Positions 9,861 to 16,652 of a DNA stretch of 64,000 nucleotides are shown here, one piece after another. This DNA comes from Pseudomonas guariconensis. GTDB taxonomy: Bacteria > Pseudomonadota > Gammaproteobacteria > Pseudomonadales > Pseudomonadaceae. The DNA is taken from positions 372,001 to 436,000 of the forward strand of contig NZ_FMYX01000001.1 of the NCBI RefSeq assembly GCF_900102675.1. The letters run 5' to 3'. The position numbers and the translations under genes are program-made. The first letter of the stretch is position 1. The number at the start of each line of letters is the position of its first letter. The notes beneath the pieces were generated by a model. That model had not been told where the DNA came from and searched no databases. It saw only the letters and a program-made list of their open reading frames with translations.

Positions 9861-9889
9861 TTGACTTCCTACGGGGTGGCGGGCTAATT
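9861..9889 (+). promoter_or_regulatory. ilvA: Sigma-70-type promoter for the ilvA leader
   Basis: TTGACT (-35, 9861-9866) and CTAATT (-10, 9884-9889) are separated by 17 bp. The predicted start site at about 9896-9899 coincides with the leader-peptide ATG, so the leader mRNA would be leaderless or nearly so. Only the motif match supports it. Confidence 0.6.
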
Positions 9890-9898
9890 TCCCAACCC

Positions 9899-9961
9899 AT
9901 GAACCCATACCTGCAGCGTCGCGCCATTATTATTACCGCCATTATCGGATTGGCGGGCTAG
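9899..9961 (+). CDS. Ile-rich leader peptide of the ilvA attenuator
   Basis: This 20-residue frame reads MNPYLQRRAIIITAIIGLAG and then stops. Five of seven consecutive residues are isoleucine, with one threonine (III-T-A-II), the product and the substrate of the threonine deaminase pathway. It is followed 15 bp later by an intrinsic terminator and then by ilvA. No Shine-Dalgarno sequence lies at the usual distance; the nearest purine-rich run (aggagg) is about 40 bp upstream and inside the promoter. This is the classic layout for ribosome-mediated transcription attenuation. Confidence 0.8.
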   Translation: MNPYLQRRAIIITAIIGLAG

Positions 9962-9976
9962 CGCGTACGTGCACCG

Positions 9977-10005
9977 AACCCGCCCTGGAGGCGGGTTTTT
10001 TCTTT
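9977..10005 (+). terminator. ilvA: Attenuator terminator upstream of ilvA
   Basis: Stem aacccgcc (9977-9984) pairs with ggcgggtt (9990-9997) around a 5-nt loop and is followed by a T-rich tract. The upstream ggcggg at 9952-9957, within the last leader codons, can pair with cccgcc (9979-9984) as an antiterminator when the ribosome stalls at the Ile codons. Confidence 0.8.
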
Positions 10006-10042
10006 CCGACTCCTGGGCCCTCGAAAACACCAGGAGTCATCG

Positions 10043-11605
10043 ATGACCAACCTCAGCGTCAGCCCTCGTAACACCGCCTCGCCCGCGCAGCTGCTTTCAG
10101 AGCAGGTGCGCCGCATTCTCAGCGCCCCGGTGTACGACCTGGCCATCGAGACACCCCTGCAACTGGCACCCGCGCTGTCGGCCACCTTGGGCAACCAAGT
10201 GCTGCTCAAACGCGAAGACCTGCAACCGACGTTTTCTTTCAAGATTCGCGGCGCCTATACCCGTTTGTCGCGCTTGACCCCAGCCCAGCGCGAGCGCGGT
10301 GTGATCACGGCTTCGGCGGGCAACCATGCCCAAGGCGTGGCGCTGGCCGCCTCACGGCTGGGCATGCGGGCGACCATCGTCATGCCGACCACCACCCCGG
10401 AACTCAAGGTGCAAGGAGTGCGCTCGCGCGGGGGGCACGTGGTACTGCATGGCGAAAGCTTCCCTCATGCCCTGGCCCATGCCCTGCAACTGGCCGACAG
10501 CGACGGCGCGACCTTCGTGCCGCCGTTCGATGACCCGGACGTGATCGCCGGCCAAGGCACCGTGGCGATGGAAATCCTGCGTCAGCAACCCGGCGCCCTG
10601 GACGCGATCTTTGTGCCGGTGGGGGGCGGCGGCCTGGTAGCGGGCATCGCGGCGTACGTCAAGTACCTGCGCCCGCAGGTCAAGGTGATCGGGGTGGAGC
10701 CAGAGGATTCCAATTGCCTGCAGGCTGCCCTGGCGGCGGGCGAGCGGGTGATCCTGCCCCAGGTCGGTACGTTCGCCGACGGCGTGGCAGTGGCGCAGGT
10801 CGGTGCCCATTGCTTCGAGTTGTGCCGCCATTTTGTCGATGAGGTGGTGACGGTCAGCAGCGACGAGTTGTGCGCGGCCATCAAGGACATCTACGACGAC
10901 ACCCGCTCGATCACCGAGCCCTCCGGTGCCCTGGCGGTGGCCGGGATCAAGAAGTACGTGGCCCGCGAAGGCGTCCAAGGCCAGACCCTGGTGGCGATCG
11001 ATTCCGGCGCCAACGTCAATTTCGACCGCCTGCGTCACGTGGCCGAGCGCGCCGAACTGGGTGAGCAGCGCGAGGCGATCATCGCCGTTACCATCCCCGA
11101 GCGCCCCGGCAGCTTCCGGGCGTTCTGCCAGGCGCTGGGCAAGCGCCAGATCACCGAATTCAACTACCGCTATTTTCCTGGGAAGGAGGCGCGGCTGTTC
11201 GTGGGCGTGCAAACCCACCCCCAGCACGACCCGCGCGAGCGCCTGCTGGCCAGCCTGCGCGAACAGGGCTACAACGTGCTGGACCTGACCGACAACGAAC
11301 TGGCCAAGCTGCACGTGCGCCATACGGTGGGCGGCCATGCTGCGCCAGGGGCGGATGAGCGGGTGCTGCGCTTTGAGTTCCCCGAGCGCCCCGGGGCATT
11401 GCTGGGCTTTCTCGAGCGCTTGGGCAAGCGCTGGAACATCAGCCTGTTCCACTACCGCAACCACGGTGCGGCTGAGGCGCGGGTGTTCGCTGCGCTGGAG
11501 GTCCCGGGCGATGAGCTGCCAGGCCTGCCCCAGGCCCTGGATGACATGGGCTATCGCTATTGGGATGAAACCGACAACCCGGCGTATCGGTTGTTCCTGG
11601 GCTAG
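10043..11605 (+). CDS. ilvA: Threonine ammonia-lyase (threonine deaminase), biosynthetic
   Basis: IlvA converts threonine to 2-oxobutanoate and ammonia, the committed step of isoleucine synthesis. The 520-residue length matches biosynthetic, allosteric IlvA rather than catabolic TdcB. The PLP lysine is K67 in TFSFKIRGAY, and the phosphate-binding glycine loop is VGGGGLVAG near residue 195. Two ACT-like regulatory domains occupy about residues 335-510, each starting with a PERPGSF/PERPGAL-type segment. An Ile-rich leader peptide and terminator precede it, so expression is probably attenuated by isoleucyl-tRNA charging. Many pseudomonads carry a second ilvA copy elsewhere; that cannot be seen here. 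Confidence 0.95.
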   Translation: MTNLSVSPRNTASPAQLLSEQVRRILSAPVYDLAIETPLQLAPALSATLGNQVLLKREDLQPTFSFKIRGAYTRLSRLTPAQRERGVITASAGNHAQGVALAASRLGMRATIVMPTTTPELKVQGVRSRGGHVVLHGESFPHALAHALQLADSDGATFVPPFDDPDVIAGQGTVAMEILRQQPGALDAIFVPVGGGGLVAGIAAYVKYLRPQVKVIGVEPEDSNCLQAALAAGERVILPQVGTFADGVAVAQVGAHCFELCRHFVDEVVTVSSDELCAAIKDIYDDTRSITEPSGALAVAGIKKYVAREGVQGQTLVAIDSGANVNFDRLRHVAERAELGEQREAIIAVTIPERPGSFRAFCQALGKRQITEFNYRYFPGKEARLFVGVQTHPQHDPRERLLASLREQGYNVLDLTDNELAKLHVRHTVGGHAAPGADERVLRFEFPERPGALLGFLERLGKRWNISLFHYRNHGAAEARVFAALEVPGDELPGLPQALDDMGYRYWDETDNPAYRLFLG

Positions 11606-11783
11606 GGCAGCGCTCGAGCGCGGATACATTTCGTGCAGAACCTAGCGCGCAGGGACCGCTTTGCGGCCCTTCAGCGTGTCAGCCACGCTGCGTTTGTAGG
11701 CGTGGCCTTGCGCTGGATCAACACCCCTCACTGCAATCAGGCAGATCCTCGAAGACAAACAGACTTTTCGCGAGGGTTCGGCC

Positions 11784-12932
11784 ATGAGCAGCACGTTCTT
11801 CATTCCCGCCGTCAACATCATGGGTATCGACTGCCTGGAGGAGGCGATGGCCGCCATCGCAGGTTTCGGCCTGCGCAAGGCACTGATCGTCACAGACCCT
11901 GGGTTGGTCAAGGCCGGGGTCGCCGAGCGTATCGCCGGCATGCTGGCCATGCGCGACATCGATTCGGTGGTGTTCGATGGCGCCAAGCCCAATCCGAGCA
12001 TCGCCAACGTCGAGGCGGGGCTGGCCTTGCTGCGTCAGGCGCGGTGCGACTGTGTGGTTTCCCTGGGCGGTGGTTCGCCCCACGACTGCGCCAAGGGCAT
12101 CGCCCTATGCGCCACCAATGGCGGTCACATCAGTGATTACGAGGGCGTCGACCGTTCCAGCAAGCCGCAGTTGCCGCTGATCGCGATCAATACCACCGCC
12201 GGCACCGCCAGCGAGATGACGCGGTTCTGCATCATCACCGACGAGGCGCGGCACGTGAAAATGGCCATCGTCGACCGCAACGTGACGCCGATCCTGTCGG
12301 TAAACGACCCGGCGTTGATGGTCGGCATGCCGCAGAGCCTCACCGCCGCGACCGGCATGGATGCCCTGACCCATGCCATCGAGGCCTATGTGTCCACGGC
12401 GGCAACGCCGATTACCGACGCCTGTGCACTCAAGGCCATTACCCTCATCAGCGACAACCTGCGTCAGGCCGTGGCCGATGGTGGCGACCTGAAGGCGCGG
12501 GAGAACATGGCCTACGCCCAGTTCCTCGCCGGCATGGCGTTCAACAACGCTTCGCTTGGGTATGTGCATGCCATGGCGCACCAGTTGGGTGGTTTCTATG
12601 ACCTCCCTCACGGCGTGTGCAATGCGGTGTTGCTGCCCCATGTGCAGCGCTTCAACGCCCAGGTCAGCGCTGCACGGCTGCGTGACGTGGCCAAGGCCAT
12701 GGGCGTGAAGGTCTGTGCGCTGGATGCCGAGCAGGGCGCTGGCGCGGCGATTTCGGCCATCGAGCATCTGGCGGCGGCGATCGGGATCCCGGCGGGGCTG
12801 GCGGAGTTGGGGGCGAAGGTCGAGGATGTGCCGCTGCTGGCGGCCAATGCCCTGAAGGATGCCTGCGGGCTGACCAACCCACGCCCTGCGAGCCAGGCGC
12901 AGATCGAGGCGATCTTCAAGGCGGCGTTCTAG
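11784..12932 (+). CDS. Iron-containing alcohol dehydrogenase (YiaY-like)
   Basis: This NAD(P)-dependent group-III alcohol dehydrogenase has 382 residues, the usual FucO/YiaY length. The nucleotide-binding motif [13 protein letters not shown] starts at residue 95. The metal ligands expected for Fe are D193, H197, H262 and H276, in [12 protein letters not shown] and [16 protein letters not shown]. It stands alone after ilvA, separated by 178 bp, with a weak ribosome binding site. The substrate is unknown. YiaY homologues in P. putida accompany short-chain and aromatic alcohol oxidation, but no such cluster lies next to this copy. Confidence 0.9.
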   Translation: MSSTFFIPAVNIMGIDCLEEAMAAIAGFGLRKALIVTDPGLVKAGVAERIAGMLAMRDIDSVVFDGAKPNPSIANVEAGLALLRQARCDCVVSLGGGSPHDCAKGIALCATNGGHISDYEGVDRSSKPQLPLIAINTTAGTASEMTRFCIITDEARHVKMAIVDRNVTPILSVNDPALMVGMPQSLTAATGMDALTHAIEAYVSTAATPITDACALKAITLISDNLRQAVADGGDLKARENMAYAQFLAGMAFNNASLGYVHAMAHQLGGFYDLPHGVCNAVLLPHVQRFNAQVSAARLRDVAKAMGVKVCALDAEQGAGAAISAIEHLAAAIGIPAGLAELGAKVEDVPLLAANALKDACGLTNPRPASQAQIEAIFKAAF

Positions 12933-12964
12933 GCCAAGTCTTGGGGCGTCTGTACTGACGCTTT

Positions 12965-13050
12965 GGCGGGTAAACCCGCCCCCACTGGCACCGCGCTGTG
13001 CTTCAGGGCAACAGCGAACCTGTGGGAGCGGGTTTACCCGCGAAGAGGGC
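12965..13050. repeat. REP pair (inverted) downstream of the Fe-ADH
   Basis: Two P. putida-type REP elements face each other: 12965-12988 (ggcgggtaaacccgcccccac) and 13019-13050 (reverse copy, gtgggagcgggtttacccgc). The pair sits between convergent genes and can form a large hairpin, probably acting as a transcript end. Confidence 0.8.
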
Positions 13051-13060
13051 AGCGCAGGCT

Positions 13061-14251
13061 TCAGCGCTCGCGCATGAAGAAGCCAGCGACGAACTTGCGG
13101 AAGGTCTCAAGGCTCTTGAAGTCGGCGTAGCGCTTGAAGTTCTCGGTGTCTGGCTCAGGTCCGATCGGTTGTTCGAGCAGTGACACCGACAGCACCCGGT
13201 CCTGATCCGAGGTCAGCACCAGCTCATCCATCACCTGGCCGCCGATCACCGGCCTGCGCATCAACACCTTGACCCCCTTGCTCGCCATCCAGTCGATCAA
13301 CGACACCAAGGCTTTGAGCGGCTCGCGCTCTTCGTCGCGGTACACCGGGAACAGGTGCCCACGTGACAGCACCGGGACGCTCGCCACGTGGATCAGCTCG
13401 TAGAAATGGCTGCCGGCGGTGGTCGGTGAATAGAGCATCAGTGCCAGCAACGGCCCGCGCGTCTTGCCGCCGTCCCAATACAGGTGGTGGCCCTGGAAGT
13501 CAAAGCCGTCCTCGGTGCGGGCGTTGAAGACCTTGCGTCCCTTGATCTGGTCGACACAGTCGAGCAACAACCCATGACGGCGATGATTACCGAAGGCCTT
13601 GGCTTCGCGCAGACGGGACTTGAGCATCATCATGTGCTTCATGTCCAGGCGGGTTTCCAAGTAGTTGCTCGCCGGTACACGCTCGACCAGCGGGTAACGG
13701 GCAGCCACGCCGCGCAGGTCGGCGAACTGAGCGGTGAGGTCTTTCTTCACATGCGTGGCATAGACGTTGAGCCCGCTGGCTTCCATCCAGGTCAGCAGCA
13801 CCGAGAGCAAACGCTGCTGTTCGCGACGTTCCGTAGCGGTTCCGGCGCTGGCTGGGCCACCTTCGCTGGCAGCGTGGAAGTCGCCCAGCAGACGCAGTGG
13901 AGTATCGGGCGCCAGCCACGCGGCAGGTTGTGCGGCCTGCTCAGTGCGCTCACTGGCTTCGCGCTCGACCTTCGTGAACGGGCAGCCCGGAGCGTGCTCG
14001 GGGGTGTCAGGGTTGTTGCGCAGGAACAAGGTGCCGGTACTGCCGTTGAGGGTGATGTTGAGCACCGGCAGGGCATCGCGCCGGCAATCGCAGGCCAACC
14101 ACTGGTTGGCGCTGCGCACTTTCATCAGCCACTGGTTGGCTTGCAGCAGTCGCGGGCCGGCGAGGGCGCCAGTGGCAAAGCCGACCAACAGTTCCTCTTC
14201 GGCCGGGGTCAGGCTGCGCACTTGCGCGGCGGTTTTGTCGATGATTCGCAT
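13061..14251 (-). CDS. Uncharacterised protein with CxC/HxxxC cluster
   Basis: I do not recognise a characterised family for this 396-residue protein. The start at 14251 is chosen because GGAG lies 7 nt upstream; an upstream ATG has no such site. Near the N-terminus C54-x-C56 and H86-x3-C90 (WLACDCRRDA and PEHAPGCPF) could form a zinc site. The remainder is an alpha/beta region with no membrane segment or signal peptide. The CxC-then-HxxxCP arrangement followed by a leucine-rich helix resembles, from memory, the DUF1173 family of integrative elements, but this copy stands in ordinary chromosome. That link is a weak inference. It is followed by REP elements and appears monocistronic. Confidence 0.8.
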   Translation of the reverse strand: MRIIDKTAAQVRSLTPAEEELLVGFATGALAGPRLLQANQWLMKVRSANQWLACDCRRDALPVLNITLNGSTGTLFLRNNPDTPEHAPGCPFTKVEREASERTEQAAQPAAWLAPDTPLRLLGDFHAASEGGPASAGTATERREQQRLLSVLLTWMEASGLNVYATHVKKDLTAQFADLRGVAARYPLVERVPASNYLETRLDMKHMMMLKSRLREAKAFGNHRRHGLLLDCVDQIKGRKVFNARTEDGFDFQGHHLYWDGGKTRGPLLALMLYSPTTAGSHFYELIHVASVPVLSRGHLFPVYRDEEREPLKALVSLIDWMASKGVKVLMRRPVIGGQVMDELVLTSDQDRVLSVSLLEQPIGPEPDTENFKRYADFKSLETFRKFVAGFFMRER

Positions 14252-14312
14252 GAAGCAGCTCCAAGCTACGAGCGACAAGCTTCAAGCAAACGCGCCGCGC
14301 ATTCAACCGTGC

Positions 14313-14780
14313 TCAGTTGCCGCCGAACATCTTCGCGGCGCGGGCGCGGATTTCGTCGGGGGTGAGGTCTTCTTTGTGGGTGGAGACGAACCAGATGTTG
14401 CCGAACGGGTCTTTCAGACTGCCGCTGCGGTCACCGTAGAACTGGTCCGTCACCGCGTGCAGCTGTGTCGCGCCAGCAGCGAGGGCCTGGGCGAAGACCT
14501 TGTCCGAATCCTCCACATACAGATGCAGGCCGACACCGGCGCCGGCGAGCTTCTGGCTGGCGGTCAGGCCGCCTTCCATATCGCAGGGATCGCCAAGCAT
14601 CAGCGAGGAGTCGCCGATCTTCAGCTCGGCATGGCCGACGCGTCCGCCGGGGGCTTCCAGGCGGAACATTTCGACCGCGCCAAAGGCTTTTTTGTAGAAC
14701 TCGATGGCCTTGGCGGCGTCGTTGATGGCCAGGTATGGGGTAAGACTGTGCTGGCCTTCGGGAATGGGTTTGACTGCCAT
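14313..14780 (-). CDS. VOC-family (PhnB/glyoxalase-like) protein
   Basis: This 155-residue cytoplasmic protein has the vicinal-oxygen-chelate fold. The start resembles PhnB-like members (TPYLAINDAAKAIEFYKKAFGA), followed by HAELKIGDSSLMLGDP and the C-terminal metal-site strand GDRSGSLKDPFGNIWFVSTH. Members include dioxygenases, glyoxalases and antibiotic-binding proteins, so a reaction cannot be assigned. A strong ribosome binding site precedes the ATG. It is separated from the upstream aldehyde dehydrogenase by two hairpins and is probably transcribed alone. Confidence 0.88.
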   Translation of the reverse strand: MAVKPIPEGQHSLTPYLAINDAAKAIEFYKKAFGAVEMFRLEAPGGRVGHAELKIGDSSLMLGDPCDMEGGLTASQKLAGAGVGLHLYVEDSDKVFAQALAAGATQLHAVTDQFYGDRSGSLKDPFGNIWFVSTHKEDLTPDEIRARAAKMFGGN

Positions 14781-14800
14781 GTTCGATTCTCCTTCGCGTG

Positions 14801-14878
14801 AGGGCGCCGGTTGGCGCCCTGTTGCTTAGAGTCGTTTGCGCACAGAGAAAATCGACAGGTCGGTTAGATCGATTTTCT
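14801..14878. terminator. Two hairpins between the aldehyde dehydrogenase and VOC genes
   Basis: The first hairpin has stem agggcgcc/ggcgccct (14801-14808 with 14813-14820). The second is a perfect 10-bp AT-rich stem agaaaatcga/tcgattttct (14846-14855 with 14869-14878) with a 13-nt loop and a U-run in its 3' arm on either strand. The second lies just after the aldehyde dehydrogenase stop and is its likely terminator. Confidence 0.5.
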
Positions 14879-14891
14879 ATAAGCGCCGGCG

Positions 14892-16511
14892 TCAGAAGAT
14901 GTAATCGGTGGTCAGGAAACTCGACTGACGGTTGCGGATGATCTCGCTGATCAGCTCCTTGTTGGCTTGCTGGAACTTGGTCGCCACCAGGGTTCGGATC
15001 GAGAACACGCGCAGTGCGTCATGCACCGACAGGGTGCCTTCGGCGCTGTTCTTGCGGCCGTTGAACGGGTAGGTGTCTGGCCCGCGTTGGCATTGGGCAT
15101 TGAGGTTGATACGCCCGACCTGGTTGGCGAAGGTGTCCACCAGCATGCCGATGGTCTGCGGGTCGTTGCCGAACAGACTCAGCTGCTGGCCGTAGTCGGA
15201 GTCGAGCACGTAGTCGATCACCGTTTGCAGGTCGCGGTAGGGCACCACGGGCACCAGGGGGCCGAACTGTTCTTCATGGTAGACGCGCATGTCGGCGCTG
15301 ACAGGGTAGAGCAAGGCTGGGTAGAAGAACGAGCCGCGGCTGAGCCCACCCCCTTCGTTGAGTACCCGCGCACCCTTGGCGGTGGCATCGGCCACTAGAC
15401 CGTCCAGGTAGTCAATCTTGCCCGGCTCAGGCAGCGGCGTGAGGGCCACGCCTGGCTCCCACGGCATGCCGGGCTTGAGCGCAGCGAGCTTGCGCTGGAA
15501 CTTGTCCAGGAACGGCTCGACCACGTCTTCATGGACGAACAGGATCTTCAGGGCCGTGCAGCGCTGGCCGTTGAACGACAGGGCGCCGGTCACGGCCTCT
15601 TCGACGGCGTTGTCCAAGTCCACCTGGGGCAGGACGATGCCGGGGTTCTTGGCGTCAAGGCCCAGGGCTGCGCGCAGCCGATGCGGGCGCGGGTGTAGCT
15701 TCTTGAGGTCGCTGGCGGCTTTGTGGGTGCCGATGAAGGCGAACACGTCGATCTTGCCGCTGGCCATCAGGGCGCTGACCGTCTCGCGGCCACGGCCATA
15801 GATCACGTTGATCACCCCTGGCGGGAAGCTGTCGCGAAATGCCTCCAGCAGTGGGCGGATCAGCAGCACGCCGAATTTGGCCGGCTTGAACACGACGGTA
15901 TTGCCCATGATCAACGCCGGAATCAGCGTGGTGAAGGTCTCGTTGAGCGGGTAGTTGTAGGGGCCCATGCACAGCGCGACGCCCAGCGGTGCGCGGCGGA
16001 TCTGGCCGAGGGTGCCTTGCTCGAGCTCGAAGCGGCTGGAGCGCCGGTCCAGGTCTTTGAGGGCGTTGATGGTGTCGACGATGTAGTCACAGGTGCGGTC
16101 GAATTCCTTTTCCGAATCCTTGATGTTCTTGCCGATCTCCCACATCAGCAGCTTGACCACCGCCGTGCGCTGCTCGCGCATGCGCGCCAGGAAGGCTTCG
16201 ACATGCTGGATACGCTCGGCCACGCGCAGGGTCGGCCAGGTGCCTCGCCCTTTATCGTAGGCCTGTACGGCGGCGTCCAGAGCGGTGAGGGCGGTGTCGG
16301 CATCGAGCAGCGGCGCACTGCCGAGGATCACCTGGCGTTCCTCGTCGCCTTCCTTTAGCCAGACCGGGCTGCGCACCGTGGCCAATGGGCCGTCCCAGCG
16401 GCGCAGTTGGCCGCCGACCAGGTAGTCGCGTTGCTCCAGCGGGGCGCCCAGGCGCCAGGCTTCGGGAATGTCGTCGGCAGCAGGAAACAGCGAATCGAGC
16501 AAAGGATCCAT
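14892..16511 (-). CDS. Aldehyde dehydrogenase, GAPN-like NADP-dependent glyceraldehyde-3-phosphate dehydrogenase family
   Basis: This 539-residue ALDH-superfamily protein is longer than the usual 480-500 and resembles proteins annotated as non-phosphorylating NADP-dependent glyceraldehyde-3-phosphate dehydrogenase. The nucleophile is C318 in FNGQRCTALK, the MGPYNYP segment near 182 matches the cofactor-binding MxPWNxP, and FKPAKFG near 208 matches the cofactor lysine region. The general-base Glu normally found in ELGGK is not obvious: the aligned stretch reads AALGLDAKNPGIV. The enzyme would bypass GAPDH/PGK and yield NADPH if the assignment holds. It is monocistronic and diverges from the CHASE-GGDEF-EAL gene. 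Confidence 0.85.
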   Translation of the reverse strand: MDPLLDSLFPAADDIPEAWRLGAPLEQRDYLVGGQLRRWDGPLATVRSPVWLKEGDEERQVILGSAPLLDADTALTALDAAVQAYDKGRGTWPTLRVAERIQHVEAFLARMREQRTAVVKLLMWEIGKNIKDSEKEFDRTCDYIVDTINALKDLDRRSSRFELEQGTLGQIRRAPLGVALCMGPYNYPLNETFTTLIPALIMGNTVVFKPAKFGVLLIRPLLEAFRDSFPPGVINVIYGRGRETVSALMASGKIDVFAFIGTHKAASDLKKLHPRPHRLRAALGLDAKNPGIVLPQVDLDNAVEEAVTGALSFNGQRCTALKILFVHEDVVEPFLDKFQRKLAALKPGMPWEPGVALTPLPEPGKIDYLDGLVADATAKGARVLNEGGGLSRGSFFYPALLYPVSADMRVYHEEQFGPLVPVVPYRDLQTVIDYVLDSDYGQQLSLFGNDPQTIGMLVDTFANQVGRINLNAQCQRGPDTYPFNGRKNSAEGTLSVHDALRVFSIRTLVATKFQQANKELISEIIRNRQSSFLTTDYIF

Positions 16512-16652
16512 GGGTACGGCACCTCACGTTGTTTTTGGCTTGGTGAAACGCTTCAGCTGGTGAGCATGCACCCTGTCGTAGAAAAACACCAGTGTGGCTC
16601 AAATTTGCCCCCCGCACGCCGATACAGGATCAATCGAACTCGACCGTGGCCC

